Shown: positions 42,060 through 51,423 of the stretch, one piece after another
How the letters are laid out: each line of letters begins with the position of its first letter
Position numbering within the stretch: the first letter of the stretch is position 1
Source of the DNA: Alphaproteobacteria bacterium MedPE-SWcel
GTDB lineage: Bacteria; Pseudomonadota; Alphaproteobacteria; Rhodobacterales; Rhodobacteraceae
Assembly (NCBI GenBank): GCA_001874255.1
Contig: MPDC01000017.1
Location: forward strand, 38,965-102,964
Direction: 5' to 3'
Length of the DNA stretch: 64,000 nucleotides
Made by a program: the position numbers and the translations under genes
The notes under the pieces: model-generated
Databases searched by the model: none
What the model saw: only the letters and a program-made list of their open reading frames with translations
What the model was told of the DNA's origin: nothing

Positions 42060-43922
42060 CTAAAGTGTCTGATCCACTCCGGAGTGGTAGTGATTTTCCG
42101 GCTCGAAGGGCATGACGTCAAAGGTGAGGCTGACGCAATAGCTGTCGTCGGTCTCATCGAAGACCGGGCTCCCTTCCAACTGACGCGCAAAGCCCCGGAT
42201 CAACTGGCTTCCCAGCCCGGTGCCTTCATCCTCCGGTGCGATAGTGTCGGAGGTGGAGTTGGCGACGGTCAGTGTGACCTTGTCATCATCCAGAACTTTC
42301 AGGGACAGGCGGACCCAACGCTGGCCTGCCTTGTCAATGCCGAGATACTTCAGCGCATTCGTCGCCGCCTCAACGGCGAGCAAAGCCAGAGGCACGGCTT
42401 GATCCGGATAGAGAACGATCGGATCGAGTTCCATATGGATCTGCGGCACCGGCGCAGTCGTTGGCGCAAGGTCGGTCAGGGGGCGAACCACATCACGCAG
42501 CAGGTCATTCGCCTGCACGCGCCCGAGTTCAGAGGCCTGATAGAGCGTCTGGTGAACCGTGGCGACACTGGTCACCCGGCGGTTCACGGTTTTCAGCGCG
42601 GCCGCGGTCACCTCGTTGCGGGTCCGGCGAATTTGCATGCTGATGATCGAGGAAATGAGCTGCAGGTTGTTTTTGACTCTGTGATGCAGTTCCTTCAGCA
42701 ACACGTCCTTGTCATGCATCGCATCAAAGAGGGTTGCCTCATCCAGCAGCAGCTTTTCCGCCATCTGCGTGAACTGATCTTCGATCACCTCCAGCTCTAT
42801 TGGCATGAACGAGCCCGAAGTGGACGCCGGCAGGGTGCGGGACTGGGCAAACTGACGCATCTGCAGGCTGATTGTCCGAAGATAACGTACGACCTGGCGA
42901 TCCAGCGCGACATAAATAAGGATCAGGCTGACCAGCCACATCAGGATTGGAAACAGGGCAGGCGTCAGCAGAAGCTGGTTGAACGCCCCCGGGGCGGAGG
43001 GCGCATGCCTGCCGTCCGGATCCCAGCTTCCGATGACATAAAAACCGCTGCTGAGAACCGGTACAATTGAAAACAACCGCCGTTGCCCCGCAGCATTTTC
43101 TGTTTCGATCCGGCGCGGGTTGAGCTCTATGAGCTCCTTCAGGCTGATGGTTGCGGGCAGCCGCTCCCTTGCCGTTTCCCGTGCGCCAGAGGCACTCAGG
43201 ATGTCGCCATCCGCGCTGATGGTGACGAGGTCAATCGGGCGGTCCCCCAGCTTGACCTGGAAATTCTCGTCGATCTTGTCATGTGGGGCGTGGATGATCT
43301 GATTGCCGATAAAAGTGTCGTCGCGATCAAAGACGGGCTCGGACACAATCAGGACCGCATCGCCTGCGACAGGCCCAACCGGGTTTACCCGAACCTCGCG
43401 TTTCGGGCTTCGCATCCATGTGACAAAGTCCGGATTGTCAGTGTAGTCGATCGTCAAATCCGCGGATGCACAGTCCATTACGCCATCAGTCGGCAGAAAA
43501 CCTGCGAAACTGTAGCGCTCTGACATGGCATCCACGAAATTGGTCATCAATGCGTTGCAACGTTCCAGGTCATCGGTCAGATCCGGCAGGGTCAACGCGA
43601 GGGTCTCGGCTGCGGTAAAGGCCGATTTGATGATTTCCCGTTCTTCCTGCGCAAATTCTGCGGTCAAGGCCTGCAGGCTGAGGTTGTTCGACGTTGTCAC
43701 TTCGTTTTGCAGCCGGACAGTCTGGTCGACGGCAATGAGACCCAGAGGAACCAATGCGCCAGAGAGCAATATGGCAAGCCGGATCGACAGGTTGCGTGTC
43801 CAGCCAAAGGGTCTGGATACGTCCGGTTTATTTCCGCCGCCCTGGAGAGACGGAGACTGGGGGGGATTTGTCTGCATAGGGTCCTGCTTGGATGCTCGCG
43901 ACGGAAGGGTCCTCCGATTCAC
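42060..43922 (-). CDS. HisKA_2/HWE-type sensor histidine kinase of the general stress response
   Basis: A 620-residue membrane kinase. TM1 is LSIRLAILLSGALVPLGLIA, followed by a cache-like extracytoplasmic domain of about 230 residues. TM2 is ALFPILMWLVSLILIYVALD, then HAMP-like sequence, the phospho-acceptor ELHHRVKNNLQLISS and a C-terminal HATPase (VAVEAATNALKYL-like, then GTGLGSQLIRGFARQL). Kinases of this class phosphorylate PhyR. The start is a GTG overlapping the ecfG stop (GTGA); an ATG at 43877 is an alternative. It is the third gene of nepR-ecfG-kinase. Confidence 0.88.
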   Translation of the reverse strand: MNRRTLPSRASKQDPMQTNPPQSPSLQGGGNKPDVSRPFGWTRNLSIRLAILLSGALVPLGLIAVDQTVRLQNEVTTSNNLSLQALTAEFAQEEREIIKSAFTAAETLALTLPDLTDDLERCNALMTNFVDAMSERYSFAGFLPTDGVMDCASADLTIDYTDNPDFVTWMRSPKREVRVNPVGPVAGDAVLIVSEPVFDRDDTFIGNQIIHAPHDKIDENFQVKLGDRPIDLVTISADGDILSASGARETARERLPATISLKELIELNPRRIETENAAGQRRLFSIVPVLSSGFYVIGSWDPDGRHAPSAPGAFNQLLLTPALFPILMWLVSLILIYVALDRQVVRYLRTISLQMRQFAQSRTLPASTSGSFMPIELEVIEDQFTQMAEKLLLDEATLFDAMHDKDVLLKELHHRVKNNLQLISSIISMQIRRTRNEVTAAALKTVNRRVTSVATVHQTLYQASELGRVQANDLLRDVVRPLTDLAPTTAPVPQIHMELDPIVLYPDQAVPLALLAVEAATNALKYLGIDKAGQRWVRLSLKVLDDDKVTLTVANSTSDTIAPEDEGTGLGSQLIRGFARQLEGSPVFDETDDSYCVSLTFDVMPFEPENHYHSGVDQTL

Positions 43923-44476
43923 GCAGCGGTTCCACCGCTGGCTGAAACCACGGCATGGGTGGCCGCGTCCGTCAGCTCCATGCGGTCATTTGCATCGATG
44001 TGCATCTTGAGGGCCAGCGCTTCGCGCCCGCGATTGAGACGGCTCTTGATGGTGCCGACTTTGACGCCACAGACCTCTGCCGCCTCTTCATACGAGTATT
44101 GCAGGACGCCAATCAGGGTCAGCACTTCCCGCTGTTCCACAGGCAGCAGGTCCAGCGCCGCGCGAAATTCCGCCAATTGCAGGCGACCGTCATGAGCCGG
44201 TTTCACCGAGATGCTCTCGGTCATGGATCCGGTGGAATCCTCGACTTCCCGCACGGCCTTGCGGCGGTTGGAGTAAAATGTGTTGCGCAGGATCGTAAAC
44301 AGCCAGGCCCGCATGTTTGTGCCTTCCTGGAATTTTTCCAGATTGGTCCATGCTTTCAGAACCGTATCCTGGACCAGATCGTCGGCTGCGGCATCATTGC
44401 GGGTGAGACTCATGGCGAAGGCCCGAAGCACCTTCATGTGACTGATCAACTCAGCCTTGGCATCCTGTCTGTTCAT
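43919..44476 (-). CDS. ecfG: General stress sigma factor EcfG (RpoE2-like)
   Basis: A 185-residue ECF sigma factor. Region 2 reads LRAFAMSLTRNDAAADDLVQDTVLKAW then NMRAWLFTILRNTFYSNRR, and region 4 reads DLLPVEQREVLTLIGVLQYSYEEAAEVCGVKVGTIKSRLNRGR. It recognises GGAAC-N16-CGTT promoters, four of which occur nearby. It starts within the nepR stop (ATGA). NepR binds and silences it until phosphorylated PhyR removes NepR. Confidence 0.93.
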   Translation of the reverse strand: MNRQDAKAELISHMKVLRAFAMSLTRNDAAADDLVQDTVLKAWTNLEKFQEGTNMRAWLFTILRNTFYSNRRKAVREVEDSTGSMTESISVKPAHDGRLQLAEFRAALDLLPVEQREVLTLIGVLQYSYEEAAEVCGVKVGTIKSRLNRGREALALKMHIDANDRMELTDAATHAVVSASGGTAA

Positions 44477-44658
44477 CCTTCGGCCTCCGGGAGGGGCGCC
44501 GAACCATCGGCTCCATCCGTGACCTGAATTTTGTCAAGACGATCGAGGAGTTCCAGAAGGTGCGGCGGCAAATCTGCATTGGCATCTTCTTCGAAAACCT
44601 TCTTCAGGTTTTCGTCGATGAGGCTGTCCCATGACTGTTTTTGTGGCCGGTGTGGCAT
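44473..44658 (-). CDS. nepR: Anti-sigma factor NepR
   Basis: A 61-residue protein. WDSLIDENLKKVFEEDANADLPPHLLELLDRL is the NepR helix pair that binds either EcfG or the sigma-like domain of PhyR. ATG 44658 has GGAG upstream; the ORF start at 44787 would cross the promoter. It is the first gene of the minus operon, coupled to ecfG by ATGA, with its own EcfG-type promoter about 60 bp upstream. Confidence 0.93.
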   Translation of the reverse strand: MPHRPQKQSWDSLIDENLKKVFEEDANADLPPHLLELLDRLDKIQVTDGADGSAPLPEAEG

Positions 44659-44708
44659 TCGCTTCTCCTGCAACGTCGGTACTGTCGCCCGCAACTTATT
44701 TTGTGTAT

Positions 44709-44745
44709 CATGGAACAAACGCGATTGTCGGACGTTTGTTCCATG
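44709..44745. promoter_or_regulatory. Palindromic bidirectional EcfG promoter (phyR / nepR-ecfG)
   Basis: CATGGAACAAACG (44709-44721) and its exact reverse complement CGTTTGTTCCATG (44733-44745) flank 11 bp. Read forward, GGAAC (44712-44716) and CGTT (44733-44736) are 16 bp apart. Read in reverse, GGAAC (44742-44738) and CGTT (44721-44718) are also 16 bp apart. A single palindrome thus holds two fully overlapping EcfG promoters that drive phyR and nepR-ecfG in opposite directions. Only one holoenzyme can occupy it at a time. Confidence 0.88.
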
Positions 44746-44770
44746 GAATATTGGTGACAGGAGAAAAAAA

Positions 44771-45592
44771 TTGTCGACCCCCACCACAGGACAAGCCCTG
44801 ACTCTGTCGGACCTTATCGCTCCTCATCTGCCGTACTTGCGCCGTTATGCGCGGGCATTGACCGGTGCCCAGCAGTCCGGAGATACCTATGCCGCCTCGA
44901 CCCTTGAGGCTATCCTCACAGATCCAAGCTGTTTTGAAGCGCGCGATCTTGGCGGGAAAGTCGCCCTTTTCAAAGTGTTTCACAGCCTTTGGGGCAGCTC
45001 TGGCCAACCCGTTGCCGAATACGACGACGGCCCCCGTGCCCGTGCATTGCAGCATCTTTCTGCCTTGACGCCGAACACCCGCGAAGCGCTGTTGCTGAAT
45101 ACCGTTGAATCATTCACCGTCGGCGAGATCTCTCACATCATGGGCATCGACGTCGAAGAGGCGGCGCGCTTGATCCAGTTGGCCCGCGACGAGATGCAGC
45201 AGGCGGTGAGTGGCAAGATCATGATCATCGAAGACGAAGCGATCATCGCGATGGATCTAGAAGGTATCTGCACCATGATGGGCCACGAAGTCACGGGTAT
45301 CGCACGCACTCGTGCCGCTGCCGTGAAACTGGGAACCGAGGACAAACCGGACCTGATACTGGCCGATATTCAGTTGGCAGATAATTCCAGCGGGATCGAT
45401 GCCGTGGCTGACCTGCTGGAAACGATCGGCGACGTTCCGGTCATCTTCATCACGGCCTTCCCGGAACGCCTGCTGACCGGAGAGCGACATGAGCCGGCTT
45501 TCATGATTGCAAAACCCTATGTCCCCGATCAGGTCGTTTCGGCGATCAGCCAGGCGATGTTCTTTGCTTCGACAGATACGCTGACCAATTAA
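44771..45592 (+). CDS. phyR: Anti-anti-sigma response regulator PhyR
   Basis: A 273-residue protein. The N-terminal half is sigma-like (LRRYARALTGAQQSGDTYAASTLEAIL, then LNTVESFTVGEISHIMGIDVEEAARLI). The C-terminal half is a receiver domain with the acidic pair (IIEDEAI), phospho-acceptor Asp in LILADIQLADNSSG and Lys in MIAKPY. Phosphorylated PhyR binds NepR and frees EcfG. The start is a TTG at 44771 with AGGAG 7 bp upstream; the ORF extension to 44531 lies inside nepR on the other strand. Transcribed from the palindromic EcfG promoter. Confidence 0.93.
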   Translation: MSTPTTGQALTLSDLIAPHLPYLRRYARALTGAQQSGDTYAASTLEAILTDPSCFEARDLGGKVALFKVFHSLWGSSGQPVAEYDDGPRARALQHLSALTPNTREALLLNTVESFTVGEISHIMGIDVEEAARLIQLARDEMQQAVSGKIMIIEDEAIIAMDLEGICTMMGHEVTGIARTRAAAVKLGTEDKPDLILADIQLADNSSGIDAVADLLETIGDVPVIFITAFPERLLTGERHEPAFMIAKPYVPDQVVSAISQAMFFASTDTLTN

Positions 45593-45679
45593 AGCCGACT
45601 GTTTGCCCCGGAGCAATCCGGGGCAGATCTGCGATGGCGCCGGCACATGACGTCGGCACAGCCTCCCGATTTCAAACAA

Positions 45680-45715
45680 GAAGCCCTGCACACCTTTGGT
45701 CTGCAGGGCTTCTTC
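45680..45715. terminator. Bidirectional terminator between phyR and dps
   Basis: GAAGCCCTGCA and TGCAGGGCTTC form a perfect 11-bp stem, with T-rich sequence on the right and A-rich on the left, so it can end transcripts from both sides. A second hairpin (GCCCCGGA/TCCGGGGC, 45605-45624) sits closer to the phyR stop. Confidence 0.8.
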
Positions 45716-45731
45716 ATGGATGCAGGCGGTC

Positions 45732-46229
45732 TTACGAGGCAGACAAAGCCCGCAGCATCCAAGCCGCTTTTTCATGAAAGGCCGCACGTTCAGTGGCCAG
45801 GTCTCCGGTCACCATATCGTTGCGGGCCTCTGCAAGCTGGATCAGCGCGTGCAGACGGTGAGACAGCCGCATATGATCCGATTCCAGGTCAGAACACATT
45901 TCGCCTGCGCTGGGCATCTGCTCCAGATCGTCGACCACGCTTTCCGACAGCACGCCGGCAATTTTTGTGGGCGTCATATGGCCCAATGCGCGGATACGTT
46001 CGGCCAGTTCGTCGGCGGCCGCGAACATGTTCTGATATTGCGTCTCGGTCAGGTTGTGGAGCGAAAAGAACAAAGGCCCTTCGACGTTCCAGTGGTAGAT
46101 ATGGGTCTTGAGCGTCAGTCGATAGGTGTCGGCCAGTACATCGCTCAGCCCTTCGGCAATTGGTGCAGTGTCCCGAACGCCTGTTTCAACAGAGGCAGTC
46201 TTGGGTTTGATATCCAGTGCAGGTGTCAT
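45732..46229 (-). CDS. dps: Dps-family DNA-binding/ferritin-like protein
   Basis: A 165-residue protein of the Dps family. LKTHIYHWNVEGPLFFSLHNLTETQY holds the ferroxidase-site His and the characteristic HWN segment, and AAADELAERIRALG supplies the acidic ligands. It forms dodecamers that oxidise and store iron and protect DNA under stress. AAGGAGG precedes the start. It lies 51 bp after the DUF1328 gene, so the EcfG-type promoter at 46498-46522 probably drives both. Confidence 0.93.
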   Translation of the reverse strand: MTPALDIKPKTASVETGVRDTAPIAEGLSDVLADTYRLTLKTHIYHWNVEGPLFFSLHNLTETQYQNMFAAADELAERIRALGHMTPTKIAGVLSESVVDDLEQMPSAGEMCSDLESDHMRLSHRLHALIQLAEARNDMVTGDLATERAAFHEKAAWMLRALSAS

Positions 46230-46280
46230 GTCACCTCCTTATTCTTGATGGGGTCAGAGCGACGTCAGCGTGAGCGCCGG

Positions 46281-46442
46281 TCACCGTCGGACAGCGCGAA
46301 ACACCAATGTGGCGACGAACAACACCAGAAAAATAACAAAGAGGATTTGAGCGATCCCGGCAGAGGCGCTGGCGATACCACCAAAGCCAAAGACGGCTGC
46401 GATCAAAGCGATTACCAGAAATGTCAGTGCCCAACTCAGCAT
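46281..46442 (-). CDS. DUF1328 small membrane protein
   Basis: A 53-residue protein not present in the supplied ORF track. It begins [20 protein letters not shown] and ends [11 protein letters not shown], with two hydrophobic helices separated by [12 protein letters not shown]. This is the typical DUF1328/YtjA pattern: a tiny inner-membrane protein often found in stress regulons. Translation was read directly from the minus strand. It is placed between an EcfG-type promoter and dps, which supports both the gene and its stress role. Confidence 0.88.
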   Translation of the reverse strand: MLSWALTFLVIALIAAVFGFGGIASASAGIAQILFVIFLVLFVATLVFRAVRR

Positions 46443-46497
46443 TGCATGTCTCCTTTACCGTTTAAAACATCCCGCGTGTTGCAGGCTTCGGATAGGA

Positions 46498-46522
46498 AAC
46501 GGCCGACGGCTGGATTTGTTCC
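46498..46522 (-). promoter_or_regulatory. EcfG-type promoter for DUF1328-dps
   Basis: On the minus strand GGAAC (46522-46518) and CGTT (46501-46498) are separated by exactly 16 bp. The DUF1328 start is 56 bp downstream. This is the fourth EcfG-type site within 5.5 kb. Confidence 0.75.
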
Positions 46523-46800
46523 GCATCGAAATTTGGTTTCCCATTCCGGGTGTAGAGACGCAGGCAGGTTTCGCCAGAGGTCCAGCCCGTTGATCAGGAG
46601 GGATGCGCCGCGCTCTTGCGAACTGTATCTTGTGCGCATTCGGCGGTCCGGCAGGGCCCGAAAGGGAAGAGGGACGAAACGCAGCATCGCTCCAAAAACC
46701 AGCCTGGGATCATTGGCGGGCCCTATGCAGACGGCGATTTGGTCGGATATCAAACCGCCGCATGTGAGATCACGCGAAGGTCAATGCGACGACGCGGACT
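46523..46800. other. Intergenic stretch between stress genes and tonB
   Basis: No gene is supported. A 105-codon minus-strand frame (46436-46753) crosses the EcfG-type promoter and has no protein-like pattern, and a plus-strand frame from 46616 runs antisense into tonB. The tonB operon ends here without a clear terminator hairpin. Confidence 0.4.
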
Positions 46801-47621
<821 letters not shown>

Positions 47622-47625
<4 letters not shown>

Positions 47626-48005
47626 TTCGGACTCACCACCAACTCGACACGGGCAAATCCGGCGCTCGAGAGATCTTTCAACAGACCCGCAGCCTTGGCC
47701 GCTTCGAGGGCGCTGTCGGCCCGCAGTTGCAACACGGCATCCGAGGCCGAAACCTGCGCGAGACGGGCAAGCGCGGCATCGCCCTCGATCCCGTCAAATG
47801 ACAGCCTGCCGGTCTTGTCGACATAGAGTATCGCTTCGGCTTCCACCGGCGCATCAAGGTCGGCCGTGGGGGGGGTGATCTCAAACGGATCCGGTTGCGC
47901 AAGGCGCGAGGTCATCAGGAAAAAAATCAACAGCAGAAAGACAACATTGATCATCGGAACGATTGATTCGGCGCGCGGGCGGCGGGGGGCATCTGTCAGA
48001 TCCAT
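47622..48005 (-). CDS. exbD: ExbD/TolR-family proton channel subunit (second copy)
   Basis: A 127-residue protein with one N-terminal TM segment (SIVPMINVVFLLLIFFLMTS) in which an Asn stands where most ExbD proteins have the essential Asp. A periplasmic domain follows (ILYVDKTGRLSFDG). It lies 6 bp after another exbD gene and overlaps tonB by ATGA. The Asp-to-Asn change suggests a structural or regulatory partner of the other ExbD rather than an equal copy. Confidence 0.88.
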
Positions 48006-48011
48006 TGCCGA

Positions 48012-48389
48012 TCACTCCACCAATACAACCGAGGTATAGCCCTCGGATTTCAGCATTTCCGTCAAGGACACAATCCGCTGCAGGGTCGCGCCGTCCTTGC
48101 CACGCAGGATCAGCACGTCAGTCTTGGCCTCGATCAGGGGCGCCAATTCGGCGCCGAGGGAAGCTTCGGCCACGGGACGGCCGTTCAGCAAAATCTGTTC
48201 CGGTGCCACATCGATGAGCCGCGGCGGGCCGCTGTATTCTCCGCCACCCGTCGCCAATGGCAGGGGCAGCGCCGAGTCGACCCCGAACCGAGAGGCCAGC
48301 ATGAAGAAGACCAACAACAGAAAGACGACATCGATCATCGGTGTCAGGCTCGGCTTTCGCGGAGGTCGGGAGGGAGTGTCCAGCAACAT
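48012..48389 (-). CDS. exbD: ExbD/TolR-family proton channel subunit (first copy)
   Basis: A 125-residue protein with TM segment SLTPMIDVVFLLLVFFMLAS, which carries the conserved Asp used for proton conduction. The periplasmic part reads ILLNGRPVAEASLGAEL then DGATLQRIVSLTEML. It lies 6 bp after exbB. With ExbB it forms the motor complex for TonB. Confidence 0.92.
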   Translation of the reverse strand: MLLDTPSRPPRKPSLTPMIDVVFLLLVFFMLASRFGVDSALPLPLATGGGEYSGPPRLIDVAPEQILLNGRPVAEASLGAELAPLIEAKTDVLILRGKDGATLQRIVSLTEMLKSEGYTSVVLVE

Positions 48390-48395
48390 TGCCGA

Positions 48396-49376
48396 TCATT
48401 CCGCCGCGAGGCGTATGTTCTGCGGTGCCTCGCTGACGAACAGGCGGGTTGCGCTGTCCTCCACGTCGCGCCGAATACGGTCAATCACAGCTTCGAACCA
48501 GGTCAGCGCTGCAGAGGCCGGGATCGCGACAGCCATACCCGCAGCAGTGGTCAGAAGCGCCTCCCAGATGCCGCCGGCAAGCATGGAGGGATCGGCCTTG
48601 GACCCGGCTGTTTGCAAGGCCTGAAAGGCTGCGATCATGCCGAGCACGGTGCCAAGCAAACCGAGAAGCGGCGCGATGGTTGAAATCAGCTCCAGCGCTC
48701 CCAAGCCACTGCGGGCAGAGCCCAATTCGCGTTTGGCGACACGCGCCGTCTCTTCGCGGGCGTGAGTGTCGGGCAGGCTCCGCAATGCGGTCAGCGCAGC
48801 ATAGACCACTTTTGAGCGGACGCCGCGACGACCGGCCACCAGGGCAATTGCGCGGTCCGCATCTCCGGCCTCATAGGCGGCAACCGCTTTGCGGGCCTTG
48901 CCCCGCGACCAGGCGCCAATCAGCGCCAAGCGCCAGATTTTCCAAAGAATCAGGGCCAGGGTGATGATCGACAATGCTGCGATGGCCCAGATCGAAGGGC
49001 CGCCGTTGCGAAGGAAGGTTTGCGCGGTGTCCAGCGCATCATAGGCCATCTCCTGCATGTTCTCCGGCGTGCTCTCGACCGGAAGCGGCACGGCTGGTTC
49101 ACTGTTTTCCACACCGGTGTCGGGGGCGATCAGTGTCTCGGCGTTGTCCTCAGATGCCGTGGCCTCAGATGTGGTGGCCTCAGAGGTCGGCAAGGTCACA
49201 TCGAGGTCCGATTCAAACGGCGTTTCAGGCACTTGCGGGGATGTCGGCGCAGTCGGAGCCACGAGTTCTGTTGCGAGACTGGGAACGGGGGGCTGGCCGC
49301 TGTCCGGGGCGACTGTCTGAGCTTGGGCGAGCACCGGCAGCAGCAGAAACATCGTCAGGAGAAAGGGCTTTTTCAT
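48396..49376 (-). CDS. exbB: ExbB/MotA/TolQ-family proton channel subunit
   Basis: A 326-residue protein with a signal peptide (FLLTMFLLLPVLAQA), then a low-complexity acidic/Thr-Ser periplasmic region of about 100 residues (TSEATTSEATASEDN) and three TM segments. The MotA/TolQ/ExbB domain contains LELISTIAPLLGLLGTVLGMIAAF. ATG 49376 gives the signal peptide; the ORF start at 49505 adds unrelated sequence. It is the first gene of the TonB-system operon. A TTGACA on the minus strand at 49550-49545 may belong to its promoter. Confidence 0.9.
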   Translation of the reverse strand: MKKPFLLTMFLLLPVLAQAQTVAPDSGQPPVPSLATELVAPTAPTSPQVPETPFESDLDVTLPTSEATTSEATASEDNAETLIAPDTGVENSEPAVPLPVESTPENMQEMAYDALDTAQTFLRNGGPSIWAIAALSIITLALILWKIWRLALIGAWSRGKARKAVAAYEAGDADRAIALVAGRRGVRSKVVYAALTALRSLPDTHAREETARVAKRELGSARSGLGALELISTIAPLLGLLGTVLGMIAAFQALQTAGSKADPSMLAGGIWEALLTTAAGMAVAIPASAALTWFEAVIDRIRRDVEDSATRLFVSEAPQNIRLAAE

Positions 49377-49566
49377 ATCGGGCTCCGTGTAGCGGCAAGT
49401 GGCTCTGGTCTGCACAGCACGTGACAGATTTGGGATCGCTGGCAGATAGGCTTGGCTACACGACACACCCCGAGAGGGGCGTCCGCGATTGGCTACAGGA
49501 GACATTGGCCTCCGGATCTGGCGCTTAATTTAGCATAGTATTTTTGTCAAGTTAAGCCTGTGTGCC

Positions 49567-50625
49567 TCAACTCGCCGGCCGTGTCCAGTAGGCTGCGATG
49601 TAGTGGTCTTTGGGGCTGAGACCCGCGGCTTTGATATGCGCCCGGAGCTTCTGCGCGGCCTTTTTTTCCGATGCAAACCAGATCATGTGATCAGCGAAGG
49701 CCCCCATCTCTGCGATTGCAACATCTGCGAGGTCCAGATTTGAAACCGCCGGGTGATGCAGCACGTCGATCCCCGCGTGGTCCGGCAGCGGGTAGCTCTT
49801 GCTGTCAGGGGTTGTGTGTTCCAACAGGACACGCCCACGGGCCTCGGGGCCCAATGCTGCGAGAAGCCTGGCGACGGCCGGGTACCCGGTTTCGTCAGAA
49901 TAGATGGTGATGGCTTCGGTCTGTGGGATGCCGCCGCCCCCCGGGCCGGTTATGCCGACGCGGCTGCCCGGCGTCGCGCTGCGGGCCCATTCGGTTGCGC
50001 GCCCGCCGTCATGTTCGAAAACGTCGAATACCAGGCGCCCGGTTTTGGCGTCCAGTTCGCGGACTGTATAGACCGGACGATGCAGCGTCGCCGCCCCCGT
50101 CGGCCAGACAGTTGCTCCGGTCTCGCTGAGATATGGCCATTCCGGATAGGCGAGTTCGGGCGTCGGCAGAGCCAGTCGGAAATGAATGGCATCTGTCGTG
50201 AAATGCGCCAGGGTCTCGGCCTCGGTCACCACGCGCAGAAACCCGCCGGGAATTTGCCTGACCTCCTGCACCGTGATGAACTGAAAGTTTGGCGGCAGGC
50301 AACCTGCGCTTTCCTGTGCATCCGACCACATGATCTTGCTGGCAGTGTCAGGCGAGAGATGCGCGATCGTGTCGCCGAGACTTTCCTTGAGAACATAAAG
50401 CCAATCCGCGCGGGTTGATCCGACCTGAACCGAACTCTCTGTGCCCTGACGCAGAAAGCTGTAGTTGCCATAGTCCGTTTCAATCTGAATTTCCCGATCT
50501 GTGTTGATCACAACAGGCAGGTCATGTTCCTTGGCCGTGCTCAGAACGGTGGTTCTGACGGTGTCGAACGAGAGGCCGGGCAACCGGGACTGAGTGTCGA
50601 AGGAAAAACGGTCTTGCATGGACAT
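49567..50625 (-). CDS. Siderophore-interacting protein (ferric-siderophore reductase)
   Basis: A 352-residue cytoplasmic flavoprotein. Residues 1-95 resemble DUF2218 (TDREIQIETDYGNYSFLR). The rest is the SIP/ViuB domain with FAD-binding HRPVYTVRELDAKTGRLVFDVFEHDGG and NADP-site-like IYSDETGYPAVARLL. Such proteins reduce imported ferric siderophores to release iron. It is the last gene of the ABC operon, 12 bp after the ATPase gene. Confidence 0.9.
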   Translation of the reverse strand: MSMQDRFSFDTQSRLPGLSFDTVRTTVLSTAKEHDLPVVINTDREIQIETDYGNYSFLRQGTESSVQVGSTRADWLYVLKESLGDTIAHLSPDTASKIMWSDAQESAGCLPPNFQFITVQEVRQIPGGFLRVVTEAETLAHFTTDAIHFRLALPTPELAYPEWPYLSETGATVWPTGAATLHRPVYTVRELDAKTGRLVFDVFEHDGGRATEWARSATPGSRVGITGPGGGGIPQTEAITIYSDETGYPAVARLLAALGPEARGRVLLEHTTPDSKSYPLPDHAGIDVLHHPAVSNLDLADVAIAEMGAFADHMIWFASEKKAAQKLRAHIKAAGLSPKDHYIAAYWTRPAS

Positions 50626-50637
50626 GGTCAGGCCTCT

Positions 50638-51420
50638 TCAGCTTGGAATGACGTGCGGTGTGCCGTGATTGGGGTCGGCGATGATGGTGCAGGGCAGATC
50701 AAACACGTCCTTCATCATGGCGTGGGTGATGACCTGCTGCGGGGGGCCTTCGCTATGGATGTCCCCGCCCCGCAAGGCGATGACATGGTCGCAGTAGCGG
50801 GCCGCGAGGTTGATGTCGTGCAGGACCATGGCGACGGTGCGCCCGGTCTCGCGGTTGAGTCGGCTCACCAGCTCCAGAAGTTCGATCTGATGTGGCAGGT
50901 CGAGATAGGTCGTTGGTTCATCCAGCAATAAAAGCTGAGTGTCCTGCGCCAGTGCCATCGCAATCCACGCACGCTGGCGTTGGCCGCCCGACAGGGTATC
51001 GAGCAAGCGATTTTCCAATCCCTCCATACCAGTCGCCATCAGAGCGCTTGTGACAGCTGCGGCATCTTCGGCCGAATGCTGGCGCCATGCGGATTGATGA
51101 GGCGTACGTCCCCGCAGGACGAGATCCCGGACGCTCAGCCCCTCCGGAGCAATCGGCGACTGGCCCAGAATGGCCAACCTGCGGGCCACCGATTTGCTGT
51201 TCTGTTCTGCGATGCTCTTGCCGTCGAGAATGACCTGACCCTGGCTGGCTTTTTGCAGCCGCGCGAAACTGCGGAGCAGGGTAGATTTGCCGCAGGCGTT
51301 GGGGCCGACGATGGCTGTGACCGCGCCATCGGGGAGGGCAACGGAGAGGTTGTTCAACACGGTTGTGCGCGCGAAGGCGACGCTCAGATCACGGGCACTG
51401 AGACGAGAATGTTCAGGCAT
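50638..51420 (-). CDS. Iron-siderophore ABC transporter ATP-binding protein (FepC/FhuC type)
   Basis: A 260-residue ATPase. It has Walker A GPNACGKSTLLRSF, signature LSGGQRQRAWIAMALAQD, Walker B LLLLDEPTTYLDLPHQIELL and switch VLHDINLAARY. The YLDLPHQ segment is typical of the siderophore/B12 group. It starts 3 bp after the permease stop and energises both FecCD permeases. Confidence 0.93.
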   Translation of the reverse strand: MPEHSRLSARDLSVAFARTTVLNNLSVALPDGAVTAIVGPNACGKSTLLRSFARLQKASQGQVILDGKSIAEQNSKSVARRLAILGQSPIAPEGLSVRDLVLRGRTPHQSAWRQHSAEDAAAVTSALMATGMEGLENRLLDTLSGGQRQRAWIAMALAQDTQLLLLDEPTTYLDLPHQIELLELVSRLNRETGRTVAMVLHDINLAARYCDHVIALRGGDIHSEGPPQQVITHAMMKDVFDLPCTIIADPNHGTPHVIPS

Positions 51421-51423
51421 GGT

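Noticed and set aside
46436-46753. 105-codon minus-strand ORF between dps and tonB regions
   Set aside because: It crosses an EcfG-type promoter and the DUF1328 gene start and has no protein-family pattern.
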